From: JBNKWA01 sp050299555
GTDB lineage: Bacteria; Pseudomonadota; Alphaproteobacteria; Rhodobacterales; Rhodobacteraceae
Assembly (NCBI GenBank): GCA_050299555.1
Contig: JBNKWA010000094.1
Span: 1-39,558 of the forward strand
Length of the DNA: 39,558 nucleotides
Direction of reading: 5' to 3'
Below, one piece after another: positions 8,869 to 17,488 of the stretch. Within the stretch, counting starts at the first letter, position 1, and every line of letters begins with the position of its first letter. Position numbers and translations under genes: made by a program. The notes under the pieces were generated by a model. It saw only the letters and a program-made list of their open reading frames with translations. It was not told the origin of the DNA and searched no databases.

Positions 8869-10055
8869 TTGTGATGTTCCGAATAGGGGTCGGCGGCGTC
8901 CCGCAACCCATCGCCGACAAAGACGAAGCTCAGCACCAGGGCGATGAAGAAGATGACCGGGATGAAATACCACTGATAGTTCAGCAGCACGTCGGCCTGG
9001 GTCACGTTCTGCAAGAGCGAGCCCAGCGAGTTCACCGGGTCCTTCAGCCCCAGCCCGATGAACGAAAGCGCCGTCTCGGCCCGGACCATGTAGGGAAACG
9101 AGATCATCAGATCGACGATGATGTAGCTGGTGAACGACGGCAGCAGGTGCCGCCGGATGACGTGCCCGGCCCCGGCCCCGGAAAGCTCCGCCGCCAGCAC
9201 ATAGTCCTGGTTGCGCTCGACCAGCAGATGGGTGCGGATACGCCGCGCCAGCGTCGGCCAGTTGATCAGCCCGATGACGATGGAGATGAAGAAGAACCGC
9301 GTCTCCGATGACCAGGTATCGGGAATGAAGGCGGCGATCGCCATGAACAGCGGGATCACCGGCACCGTGCGCACCGCGTCGGTGACAAGCTGGATCACCC
9401 CGTCGATGACGCCGCCGAAATAGCCCGCCACACCGCCGATGATCAGCGCCAGCACGAACGAGATCAGCACCCCCAGCGTGCCGACGGCCAGCGAGGTCCA
9501 GATCGCGTGCATGGTGCGCGAGAAGATGTCCTTGCCGCTGGCATCGGTGCCGAAGAGATGCACCTGCCCCTTGTCGACGCCGAACAGATGCGTCGTGAAC
9601 GCGATGCCGCGGCTGTCGATGTCAAAGGCGCGCCCCGGCAGGTTCAGCGAAAATCGGCCAAAGCGGTATTCCCAGCCCTGCACGAACAGGTTGACATAGC
9701 GGCGGTCCTCGGTGTCGACCGTGGTGACCCAGCGGAAGTTGGTCTTGATCGACCGCTCGCGCTTCAGCCCATAGATGAACGGTCGCCACGAACAGCCTGA
9801 ATCGTCACAGAAACGCGGGATCTGCGGGGCGCCGTTCAGATAGTCCCTGTCGGACCCCGCCACGGTCGGATTGTACGGCGACAGGAACGGCGCGAAGACC
9901 CCCATCAGGATGATGACGACCAGGCAGATCAGCGACACCATCGCCATGCGGTTCTTGCGGAACCGGGCCCAGATCAGCTGCCCCTGGGTGGCGGTGAAAT
10001 AGCTCTCCTTGCGCTTCTGGTCGACACCCGGTGCCGCCGCGGTGGTCTCGGCCAT
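8865..10055 (-). CDS. Peptide-type ABC transporter permease (OppC/DppC-like)
   Basis: A 396-residue inner-membrane permease. It has an N-terminal OppC-type helix (MVSLICLVVIILMGVFAPFLSPYNP), a long periplasmic insertion of about 110 residues (roughly residues 65-170, including a CDDSGC pair of cysteines), and a C-terminal transport domain with an ELSGAGAGHVIRRHLLPS coupling helix (EAA loop). The insertion makes it longer than the common 280-300 residue OppC, and matches a group of long permeases paired with large binding proteins. The gap to the upstream permease is only 3 bp and it overlaps the downstream ATPase gene. Confidence 0.92.
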   Translation of the reverse strand: MAETTAAAPGVDQKRKESYFTATQGQLIWARFRKNRMAMVSLICLVVIILMGVFAPFLSPYNPTVAGSDRDYLNGAPQIPRFCDDSGCSWRPFIYGLKRERSIKTNFRWVTTVDTEDRRYVNLFVQGWEYRFGRFSLNLPGRAFDIDSRGIAFTTHLFGVDKGQVHLFGTDASGKDIFSRTMHAIWTSLAVGTLGVLISFVLALIIGGVAGYFGGVIDGVIQLVTDAVRTVPVIPLFMAIAAFIPDTWSSETRFFFISIVIGLINWPTLARRIRTHLLVERNQDYVLAAELSGAGAGHVIRRHLLPSFTSYIIVDLMISFPYMVRAETALSFIGLGLKDPVNSLGSLLQNVTQADVLLNYQWYFIPVIFFIALVLSFVFVGDGLRDAADPYSEHHK

Positions 10056-10058
10056 GGC

Positions 10059-11066
10059 TCAGCCCCCCATCACGGACCGGCGCACCCGCGGGTCGAGGAT
10101 CGCCAGCGCCACGTCGGTCAGGAAGTTCAGCGCCACGATCGAGGCGGTCAGCAGGAAGATGATCGCGCCGGCAAGCTGCTGGTCGTTGGACCGGGCCAGC
10201 GCCTCCAGCAAAAGCGCCCCCGCCTCGGTCAGGGTCATGATGACCGCGACGATGGGAAGTTCGTTGAAGACCCGGTTGAGGTCGAACCCCAGCGAGTTGA
10301 CGATCGGCCCCAGCGCGTGGCGGGCCGGATAACGCCACAACAGGCGCCGGCCATACAGCCCCCGCGCCCGCGCCGCGGTGACGTAAAGCTTGCCACGTTC
10401 ATCCAGCATCAGCGCCCGCACCGTCTGCAGCGCAAAGGCGGTCGCCGACCAGCCGAGGATGAACACCGGCAGCCAGGCATGGGAAAGGAAATCGCGGATC
10501 TTCGCCGCGTTCCATGGCGCATCGCGGAACTCGGGCGAGAACAGCCCGGTCAGGCTGTCGCCGAAATATACCGTCGAGACCAGCATGATGATCAGCGCCA
10601 GAAGGAAGTTCGGCAGCGCCAGCCCCAGATACGACACGAACCGCAGCGACCCGTTCAGCCAGGCATTGTTCGAGGCCGCCGACAGGATGCCCACCGGCAC
10701 CGCGATCAGATAGGCCAGCCCCAGCGCCGTCAGGCAGATGCCCAGCGACAGGATGAACTTGTCGCCCAGCAGCCGGGCGATGTTCAGCCGCAGGATGCAG
10801 CTATCGCCGAACTCGCCGTGAAAGGCGTTCACGATCCAGCTTGCCCAGCGCGTGATGAACGGCTGGTCCAGCCCCAGCCGCACCCGTTCGGCCTCGATAT
10901 CGGCCACCGAGATGCCGGAGCCTTGGGTGTTCTTGAACGCCAGGTAGCGCTCGGCGCAGTCGCCGGGCACCAGTTCCATCAGCGAGAACACGATCAGCGA
11001 CACGATGATCAGCGTCACCACCGCCATGGCGGCGCGGATCGCGGTGAACTTGGCGAATTGCAGCAT
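10059..11066 (-). CDS. Peptide-type ABC transporter permease (OppB/DppB-like)
   Basis: A 335-residue inner-membrane permease with the family's first helix (AAMAVVTLIIVSLIVFSLMELVPGD), an extracytoplasmic loop (RLGLDQPFITRWASWI, FGDSCI), then five or so helices and the EAA-type coupling segment TAARARGLYGRRLLWRYPARHAL. It pairs with the OppC-like permease to form the channel. It is separated from the binding-protein gene by 118 bp that contain a strong hairpin with a T-run, so it is probably expressed at a lower level than the binding protein. Confidence 0.92.
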   Translation of the reverse strand: MLQFAKFTAIRAAMAVVTLIIVSLIVFSLMELVPGDCAERYLAFKNTQGSGISVADIEAERVRLGLDQPFITRWASWIVNAFHGEFGDSCILRLNIARLLGDKFILSLGICLTALGLAYLIAVPVGILSAASNNAWLNGSLRFVSYLGLALPNFLLALIIMLVSTVYFGDSLTGLFSPEFRDAPWNAAKIRDFLSHAWLPVFILGWSATAFALQTVRALMLDERGKLYVTAARARGLYGRRLLWRYPARHALGPIVNSLGFDLNRVFNELPIVAVIMTLTEAGALLLEALARSNDQQLAGAIIFLLTASIVALNFLTDVALAILDPRVRRSVMGG

Positions 11067-11123
11067 CCGGCGGTCAACCCCCTCCGGGTGTCAGGTCACA
11101 CCAAAGCGGCCCGGTTTGTCCAG

Positions 11124-11156
11124 AAAAAGGGGCGGGCGACCGCTGCCGCCCGCCCC
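11124..11156 (-). terminator. Strong intra-operon terminator/attenuator hairpin
   Basis: On the leftward strand GGGGCGGGCG and CGCCCGCCCC form a perfect 10-bp stem (11147-11156 with 11129-11138) around an 8-base loop, followed directly by TTTTT (11128-11124). This is a good factor-independent terminator. It lies just past the stop of the binding-protein gene and before the permease genes. Partial read-through here would give more binding protein than channel, a known arrangement in ABC importer operons. Confidence 0.8.
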
Positions 11157-11184
11157 GATTGCCTGTCATCCGGTCACCCGGCCC

Positions 11185-13227
11185 TCATTCGCCGAAGTAC
11201 CATTGCTGCGGACGGTACGGGAACGTCCGGTAGTACTCGTAGGACGCGGTCTTGAACTCGGGGAAGTTCTTCAGCGCGTTGCGGTGATAGATCGGGTCGG
11301 TGGACTGCACCGTGCCGATGAACAGCAGGTTCGAAACCAGCGCCTCGACCATCTTCTCGCCCAGCGCCGCCTGCTCGGGCGAGTTCGGCACCTGCGACTG
11401 GAAGGCGGTGACGTTGGCGGTCAGCTCCTTGGCCCAGTCCGGCGGCTCGACGCCGCTGGCACCACCTGAGTCGACCCACTCGGCCCACAGCATCGCCACG
11501 CGATGGCCGAAATAGTTCTCGTAGGGCGGCACCCAGAGCTCGTTGTTGCCCAGCACGATGGCCACCGGCTGGCCCTTCTCCCACATGCCCACGTCAAGCT
11601 GGTTCGACGACTGCGCCGAGCGGTACTCGTCCGGGGTGATCTCCTTGACCGCGGTCTGGATACCCACCTCGGACCAGTCCTGCGCCACCAGCTCCACCAC
11701 CTGGCCGGCGATGCCCTGGGTCGAGAACTGCATGTTCAGCACGAATTTCGACCCGTCGGGCAACTCGCGGAAGCCGTCGCCATCCACGTCCTTCATGCCG
11801 GCCTCCTCGAGCCAGGCCTTGGCCTGCTCGGGGTCGTACTCGGTCATGTAGGTGGTCCACTTGGGATCGACCCAGTCGGGCTTGGGCGAAAAGCCGATAT
11901 ACTGCGCCGGCGTGCCCTCGCCGAAATAGGCGATCTCGTTCAATTCGCCCCTGTCGATGGCCACCGACATCGCCTGCCGGAACAGCACGTTGCCGAACAC
12001 TTCGCGCTTGACCGGGTCCTCGCTGGTGACGTTGAACGAGAACGCGTGCATCGCCACCTTGGGCGCGATCTGGATCGTGTAGTCGCCGCTCTCCATGCCG
12101 TCCAGCATCACCGGCGCGTCGGAAAGCTGCAGCGACTGCGCCTTGTAGTCGACCTCGCCGTTGACCAGCTTCAACAGCCGCACCTGGTTGTCGTTGATGA
12201 ACAGCTCGTCCTGCTCGTTGATGTAGGGCAGCTGGTTGCCGGCGGTGTCGACCATGAAGAAATACGGGTTCGCCACCAGCTTGCGGCCCTCGGTGTTCTC
12301 CGAGATCACCACAAAGCTCTCCAGCGTCGGCCGCGCATCGGCCGGCAGCCGGTCCAGCTTGTCGGGGTTCGACAGCATCGGCGTCGGCACGTCGGTCCAG
12401 TCCGAGGCCGGATAGTACGCCTTGACCGCGGCGATGCCGTTCTCGAAGCCGGCCTCGGTTGCCAGCGTGTCGGCATCCGGGTTCAGGTCGGGATGGTACT
12501 GGCCGATCAGGTGCTTGGGCTGGAATGCCTGCGCGAACGAGGTCGCGAAATGCGCCAGCAGGCCCGGCTTCGGCGCCGGCAGGATGAACTTGACCGTGGT
12601 CTCGTCAACAACCTCGGCCTTCATCGGCTCGCCGGCGACCAGCGAATAGTCCGGCGTCTTTTCCCAGACCTTCGAGTCGACCTGCAGGTTGTTGTACCAG
12701 AAGGCCACATCCTCGGCGGTGAACGGCGCGCCGTCCGACCACTTGTGCCCCTTGCGCAGATGGAAGGTCAGCTCGGTATAGTCGTCGTTCCATTCCCAGC
12801 TTTTCGCGACGTTCGGCACGATGGTCGCCAGATCGTCGGAATAGCGCACCAGGTTCACGTGGCGCACGGAAAGAAAGTCCGACGTACCCGCCTCGGTGGC
12901 GTTCGACAGCGCCCGGAAGGTGCCGCCATAGGTGCCGATCGAATCGTAGGGCACCACCACCAGCGGCTCTTCCGGCAGCCGCTCGGCCACCGGCGGCAGA
13001 TCGGCCGGATTGCCGCGGATCCTGCTGTTCAGCGCCGCGATGTCGGGGTTCTCGGCAAACTCCATGGTGCAGCCGGCCGCAGCCTCGAACTCGGCCAGGT
13101 CATATTGCTCGGGATAGGCGCCGGGCGCCACGCCCTGCAAGTCGGCGACGGTGATCGCCGGACAGGCGGCAAGTGCCGCGCCGCCCGAGGCGATCATCGC
13201 AAACGCCGAGGCGAGCAGTCTTCTCAT
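11185..13227 (-). CDS. Large periplasmic solute-binding protein, family 5 (peptide/nickel type)
   Basis: A 680-residue protein with a signal peptide (MRRLLASAFAMIASGG, cleaved near ALA-ACP) and SBP_bac_5 fold: PNVAKSWEWNDDYTELTFHLRKGHKWSDGAPFTAEDV is the conserved early motif, here broken as SWEWNDDYTELTFHLRKG and HKWSDGAPFTAEDV. A later RQAMSVAIDRGELNE helix and a LEEAGMKDVDGDGFRE segment are also typical. At 680 residues it is longer than OppA/DppA (about 520-540). The extra length lies mostly before the first motif, including DSIGTYGGTFRALSNATE. The start chosen has a GAGGATC ribosome site and a good signal peptide; the longer alternative frame start has neither. It is the first gene of the operon. 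The substrate is unknown. Confidence 0.9.
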   Translation of the reverse strand: MRRLLASAFAMIASGGAALAACPAITVADLQGVAPGAYPEQYDLAEFEAAAGCTMEFAENPDIAALNSRIRGNPADLPPVAERLPEEPLVVVPYDSIGTYGGTFRALSNATEAGTSDFLSVRHVNLVRYSDDLATIVPNVAKSWEWNDDYTELTFHLRKGHKWSDGAPFTAEDVAFWYNNLQVDSKVWEKTPDYSLVAGEPMKAEVVDETTVKFILPAPKPGLLAHFATSFAQAFQPKHLIGQYHPDLNPDADTLATEAGFENGIAAVKAYYPASDWTDVPTPMLSNPDKLDRLPADARPTLESFVVISENTEGRKLVANPYFFMVDTAGNQLPYINEQDELFINDNQVRLLKLVNGEVDYKAQSLQLSDAPVMLDGMESGDYTIQIAPKVAMHAFSFNVTSEDPVKREVFGNVLFRQAMSVAIDRGELNEIAYFGEGTPAQYIGFSPKPDWVDPKWTTYMTEYDPEQAKAWLEEAGMKDVDGDGFRELPDGSKFVLNMQFSTQGIAGQVVELVAQDWSEVGIQTAVKEITPDEYRSAQSSNQLDVGMWEKGQPVAIVLGNNELWVPPYENYFGHRVAMLWAEWVDSGGASGVEPPDWAKELTANVTAFQSQVPNSPEQAALGEKMVEALVSNLLFIGTVQSTDPIYHRNALKNFPEFKTASYEYYRTFPYRPQQWYFGE

Positions 13228-13482
13228 GCTGTGATCCTCACTGTTGCAATCAGGTGTTGTTATGGTCTTGCCGTGCCGGTTGGGCGGCGGCCGCCGCTGG
13301 GGGCCGGTTGCGACGGGCCGCGAACCCCGAACGATACCCGGCACCCGGATCGCTCCGCCCGCCCGATATTGTCCCGTCGCGCGTCATTGCCGCGTCAGCC
13401 CCCTCACACCGCCTAGGACAATAGCAGCCCGACGATGACAGTCACGTGATATTCGCGGCAGCGCCCCTCATGTGCACAATGA

Positions 13483-14952
13483 TCAGGCCCAGGGCAGCGA
13501 GAAGGTCTTGACGTTTGTATAGCTTTTCATCGCTTCGAGAACGCCCTCCTTGGTGCCGTTCCCGGAGTCCTTGATGCCGCCGAAGGGCGACATCTCGATG
13601 CGATAGCCGGGCACCTCCCAGATGTTGACGGTGCCCACCTTCAGGCCGCGGATAAAGGCCTGCATGCGGCGGAAATCGTTGGTGCAGACGCCCGAGGACA
13701 GCCCGAAGGCGGTGCCGTTCGAGATCCGCATCACCTCGGCATCGTCGTCGGGCACCCGCACGATCGGCACGATGGGGCCAAAGGTCTCCTCCATCACCAG
13801 CGCGCACCGGTGCGGCACCCGATCCAGCGTGATCGGCGGCAACAGCGCGCCCTGCCGGCCGGGGTGATACAAGACCTCCGCCCCCGCCTCGGCCGCCATC
13901 TCCACCCGCCGCTCGAACAGCGCCGCCGCCTCGGGGCTGATGACGCAGCCAAGCTCGGTCGCGGGGTCCATCGGATCGCCGAAGCGCAGCCGCCTGGCGC
14001 GCTCCAGCACCATGGGCACGAAGCGGTCGGCGACGCGCTCCTGCACCAGGATGCGCTTGACCGCCGTGCAGCGCTGGCCGGAATTCTTCGTCGCCCCCGC
14101 CACCGCCAGGTCGGCCGCCCGCGCCAGATCGTCGTCCGACAAGTCGTTCAGCACGATCAGCGGATCGTTCCCGCCCAGCTCCAGCACCTGGCGCTTGTAG
14201 CCGGCGGTGGCGGCGATCAGCTTGCCCACCCGCACCCCGCCGGTGAAGGTGATCAGCTCGGCACTTTCGTTCACGATCATCTCGGTGCCGATCTCGTCCG
14301 GCAGCCCGGTCACCACCGACAGCATCTCCGGCGGCAGCCCCGCCTCGTACAGCACATCGGCCAGGAAGATCGCCGTCAGCGGCGTCAGCTCGGTCGGCTT
14401 GACCACGATGCAGTTGTTGGTGGCGATGGCCGGCGCGATCTTGTGGCTGACCATGTTCAGCGGGTGATTGAACGGCGTGATCGCCGAGATTGCCCTGAGC
14501 GGCTCGCGCAGGGTGAAGATCTTGCGCGCCTTGCCCTGCGGGGTCAGGTCGCAGGAAAACATCGCCCCGTCATCGTGGATGCAAAGCTGCCCGGCCAGCG
14601 AATAGACATCATAGGCGCGGCCGATCTCATAGCGGCTGTCGGCGATCGAGATGCCAAGCTCGGCGGTGATGATCGGCGCCAGCTCGTCGGCCCGCGCCCT
14701 CAGCGCCTCGGCGGTGCGGAACAGGATCTGCTGCCTCTCGTATCGCGTCAGCTTCGGCTCGTAAGCCGCTGCAATATCGAACGCTTCCCGCGCGTGCTCG
14801 GCCTTGCCCGCCGGCACCGAGCCGACCACCGCGCCGGTATAGGGATACGTCACCTCGATCCGTGCCTCGGTGTCCACCTTGCGGCCGGCGATCCGCATCG
14901 CCTCGTGCCGAGGGGCAATCGCCGCCAGCGCTTCCGGCCGGGCACTCGTCAT
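13483..14952 (-). CDS. phnY: Phosphonoacetaldehyde dehydrogenase
   Basis: A 489-residue NAD-dependent aldehyde dehydrogenase. It has the fold's TPFNHPLNMVSHKIAPAI segment, the FTGGVRVGK loop, the general base E258 in VLELGGNDP and the catalytic C295 in NSGQRCTAVKR. The family turns phosphonoacetaldehyde into phosphonoacetate. The specific assignment rests on gene context: it directly follows phnW and phnA, overlapping phnA by four bases (ATGA). The start MTSARPEAL is taken for that reason; a longer upstream extension would be inside phnA. It is the last gene of the phn operon, and 255 bp separate it from the binding-protein gene of the next leftward operon. Confidence 0.9.
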   Translation of the reverse strand: MTSARPEALAAIAPRHEAMRIAGRKVDTEARIEVTYPYTGAVVGSVPAGKAEHAREAFDIAAAYEPKLTRYERQQILFRTAEALRARADELAPIITAELGISIADSRYEIGRAYDVYSLAGQLCIHDDGAMFSCDLTPQGKARKIFTLREPLRAISAITPFNHPLNMVSHKIAPAIATNNCIVVKPTELTPLTAIFLADVLYEAGLPPEMLSVVTGLPDEIGTEMIVNESAELITFTGGVRVGKLIAATAGYKRQVLELGGNDPLIVLNDLSDDDLARAADLAVAGATKNSGQRCTAVKRILVQERVADRFVPMVLERARRLRFGDPMDPATELGCVISPEAAALFERRVEMAAEAGAEVLYHPGRQGALLPPITLDRVPHRCALVMEETFGPIVPIVRVPDDDAEVMRISNGTAFGLSSGVCTNDFRRMQAFIRGLKVGTVNIWEVPGYRIEMSPFGGIKDSGNGTKEGVLEAMKSYTNVKTFSLPWA

Positions 14953-16199
14953 TGCGCCGCCGCCATGCAGGCAACGTGGAAGGCGTCGAAGTTGCGCAAG
15001 TCCGGCGCCTCGGCCAGGTCCAGCCTGCGGTTGACGATGAACGGCACCGCCTGCTCGGTCAGCCCGCCATGGCTGCGCAACGGCTCCTTCAGCGCCGCAA
15101 GGTCGTGGCGATCCGCCGAGGTGCCGATGGTCATGGTCTCGGTCGAGATCATCACCACATCGCCGATGCGGTCGGCCGGCAGCTCGAACCGCGCCACCGC
15201 CTCGTCCCGGGTCAGCACCGCCAGCATCTGCGGCAACGCCCTCAGCCGCGCCGCGATGGCGCCCACATCCGCGCCCGCCGGCAGATAGGCGGTGGCAAAG
15301 CTGCCCAGCGCCCCGTGATGCACAACGTAGGGGTCGGTGATCGGCAGGATCACCCGCGCCGCGCCGGCCCCCAGCCAGTCGTCCAGCAGGTCCTGCACAT
15401 AGATCACCGCCGGGCTGCCATCGGCCAGGTGCTTGGCCTTCATGCCGTGATCGGCGGTCACCACGATGGCCGCCCCGGCCGCATCCAGTTCGCCCAGATA
15501 GCGGTCGAACATGGCGTAGAAGGCGTTGGCCTCGGCATCGCCCGGGGCGAACTTGTGCTGGATGTAATCGGTGGTGGTCAGGTACATCAGGTCCGGCCGC
15601 CGCTCGTTCAGCAGCTTCACCCCGGCGGCAAAGACGAACTCCGACAGCTCGGCCGAATAGACCTCGGGCACCGGCCGCCCCAGCCAGGCGCTGGCATCCG
15701 CGATGCCGTGCTCCGCCGCCGTGGTGGTATCCGCCTTCTCGGACGAAAAGCACACCGCCCGCCCGTCGCCGAACTCCAGTCCGGCGCCCAGAAGCGCCCT
15801 CAGCTTGTCCTTGGCGGTCACCACCGCCACCCGCGCACCGGCATCGTGGAACGCCCTGAACACCGTCGGCGCGCGCAGGAAGCGCACGTCGTTCATCATC
15901 ACCTCTTCACCGGTCTCCGGCTCGAACAGGTAGTTGCCGCAGATGCCGTGCACGGCGGGCGGCCGTCCGGTGGCGATCGACAGGTTGTTGGGATTGGTGA
16001 AGGACGGGATCACCGAATGCGCGATCCGCGCCGTGCCGGTGGCGCGGATGCGGGCGAGGTTCGGCATCAGCCCCGCCGCCTCGGCCACGGTCAGGTATTC
16101 CGGCTCGCAGCCGTCCAGGCAGATGGCGATCGCCGGCACCTTCGGCACCTCATAGCGGCGCCCGTTCACCGTCACCGGCGCCCTCGACATCAGGTTCAT
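14949..16199 (-). CDS. phnA: Phosphonoacetate hydrolase
   Basis: A 416-residue zinc hydrolase of the alkaline-phosphatase superfamily. It splits phosphonoacetate into acetate and phosphate. The two-metal site is complete: D29 in ICLDGCEP, nucleophile T68 in PSFTNPNNLSIATG, D211 and H215 in TDYIQHKF, D250 and H251 in VTADHGMKAKH, and H377 in LRSHGGLTEQ. These positions agree closely with the characterised rhizobial enzyme. There is no signal peptide, so it is cytoplasmic. It follows phnW with an 11-bp gap and overlaps phnY, so phnW, phnA and phnY form one transcript. Confidence 0.95.
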   Translation of the reverse strand: MNLMSRAPVTVNGRRYEVPKVPAIAICLDGCEPEYLTVAEAAGLMPNLARIRATGTARIAHSVIPSFTNPNNLSIATGRPPAVHGICGNYLFEPETGEEVMMNDVRFLRAPTVFRAFHDAGARVAVVTAKDKLRALLGAGLEFGDGRAVCFSSEKADTTTAAEHGIADASAWLGRPVPEVYSAELSEFVFAAGVKLLNERRPDLMYLTTTDYIQHKFAPGDAEANAFYAMFDRYLGELDAAGAAIVVTADHGMKAKHLADGSPAVIYVQDLLDDWLGAGAARVILPITDPYVVHHGALGSFATAYLPAGADVGAIAARLRALPQMLAVLTRDEAVARFELPADRIGDVVMISTETMTIGTSADRHDLAALKEPLRSHGGLTEQAVPFIVNRRLDLAEAPDLRNFDAFHVACMAAAQ

Positions 16200-16210
16200 T
16201 CGCTCTCCTT

Positions 16211-17389
16211 TCAGGCCGCCAGCCGGGCACGCTCGGCCAGTGCGGCGGCCGAGGGCCTGCCGTCCGGCACCCCCATCTCGCCCAGGCTCTCGCGGGCCGC
16301 CGCCACCACGCGGCGCATCACGTGCTCGTCCACCTGGCCGATGCAGCCGATGCGAAAGCTGTCGACCGCCGTCAGCTTGCCGGGATAAAGGATGAAGCCC
16401 CGCGCCTTCATCGCCTCATAGAAGGCATCGAAGCGGAAATTCTCATGCGCCGGGGCAAAGAAGGTGACGATGATCGGCGACAGCCAGCGCGCGTCCAGCA
16501 GCGTCTCAAAGCCGAGCCCCCGCATCCCCTCCACCAGCACGTCGCGGCTGCGCGCATACCGCGCCCCACGCCCGGGCGTGCCGCCCTCCTGCGCGTGCAG
16601 CTCCAGCGCCGTCAGGAACGCCGCCACCACGTGGGTCGGCGGGGTGAAGCGCCACTGCCCGGTGCGCTCCATGTAGTCCCACTGGGCGTTCAGATCGAGG
16701 CTCAGCGAATGGCTCCGCCCCTTGGCCGCCGCCAGCGCGTCCTTCCGCGCGACGACAAAGCCGAAGCCCGGCACCCCCTCGATGCACTTGTTGGCCGACG
16801 AGACCAGCGCCTCATAGCCCAGCGCATCCGCCGCGCAGGGGATCGCGCCGAAGGCGGACATCGAATCGATCAGCAGCTTGCGCCCCGCCACCCGGGTCGC
16901 CTCGGCGATCTCGGCCAGCGGGTTCAGGATCCCCGACGAGGTCTCGCAATGGATCGCCACCACATGGGTGATGGCCGGGTCCGCCGCCAGCGCCGCGGCC
17001 ACCTCGGCGCCCCGCGGCGGCAGATAGTCGCCCTTGTCGATCACCTGATGCGCCCGGTCGAGATAACGCAGGGTCTCGGCCGCCCGCAGGCCATAGGCGC
17101 CATTGGCCAGCACCAGCGCCTTGCCGTCCCGCGGCACGAAGGTGCCCAGCATCGCCTCGACCGAAAAGCTGCCCGAGCCCTGCATCGGCACGCAGTCATA
17201 GGCGCCCGCACCGTCGCCGGCCAGCGCCAGCACCTGCCGGCGCAGCGCCGCGGTCATGGCGCGGAAATCGCCGTCCCACGACCCCCAGTCCCGCAGCATG
17301 GCGTCCTTGACCGCCAGCGCCGTGGTCAGCGGCCCCGGGGTCAGCAGATAGGGCTCGCCGCGATGCGGCTCTGGCAGTGGGTCGGCCAT
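16211..17389 (-). CDS. phnW: 2-aminoethylphosphonate--pyruvate transaminase
   Basis: A 392-residue PLP enzyme of fold type I. It moves the amino group of 2-aminoethylphosphonate to pyruvate, giving phosphonoacetaldehyde and alanine. The family start LLTPGPLTTALAVKDAML is clear, followed by RDWGSWDGDFR, the PLP-binding aspartate D175 in LLIDSMSAFGA and the Schiff-base lysine K201 in SSANKCIEGVPGFG. I take MADPLPEP as the start, with a GGAG about 12 bases upstream; the longer start 45 bases upstream is less likely. It heads the phnW-phnA-phnY operon and is divergent from a LysR gene that is the likely regulator. Confidence 0.94.
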   Translation of the reverse strand: MADPLPEPHRGEPYLLTPGPLTTALAVKDAMLRDWGSWDGDFRAMTAALRRQVLALAGDGAGAYDCVPMQGSGSFSVEAMLGTFVPRDGKALVLANGAYGLRAAETLRYLDRAHQVIDKGDYLPPRGAEVAAALAADPAITHVVAIHCETSSGILNPLAEIAEATRVAGRKLLIDSMSAFGAIPCAADALGYEALVSSANKCIEGVPGFGFVVARKDALAAAKGRSHSLSLDLNAQWDYMERTGQWRFTPPTHVVAAFLTALELHAQEGGTPGRGARYARSRDVLVEGMRGLGFETLLDARWLSPIIVTFFAPAHENFRFDAFYEAMKARGFILYPGKLTAVDSFRIGCIGQVDEHVMRRVVAAARESLGEMGVPDGRPSAAALAERARLAA

Positions 17390-17444
17390 GGGGGAAAACT
17401 CCGAACTGCCCCTGCCTAGCGACGGCCGATGCATCTGTACAATC

Positions 17445-17457
17445 GATATTCAGTATC
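17445..17457. promoter_or_regulatory. Candidate LysR operator between phnW and its regulator gene
   Basis: The 99-bp gap between divergent phnW (start 17389) and lysR (start 17489) is AT-rich compared with its surroundings and contains the inverted repeat GATA-TTCAG-TATC. LysR-type proteins bind short interrupted palindromes between their own gene and the target gene. The placement fits; the exact bases that matter are not known. Confidence 0.45.
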
Positions 17458-17488
17458 AATACATAAGTTGTCACGATATGTCAGACCC

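Noticed and set aside
6869..8920. A 683-residue reading that joins both ATPase genes of the peptide-type importer
   Set aside because: The first half is an out-of-frame reading of the OppD-like gene. The real start, at 7876, overlaps that gene's stop.
11503..13416. A 637-residue open frame on the + strand opposite the large binding-protein gene
   Set aside because: It is antisense to a clear SBP family 5 protein and shows the composition of a shadow frame.
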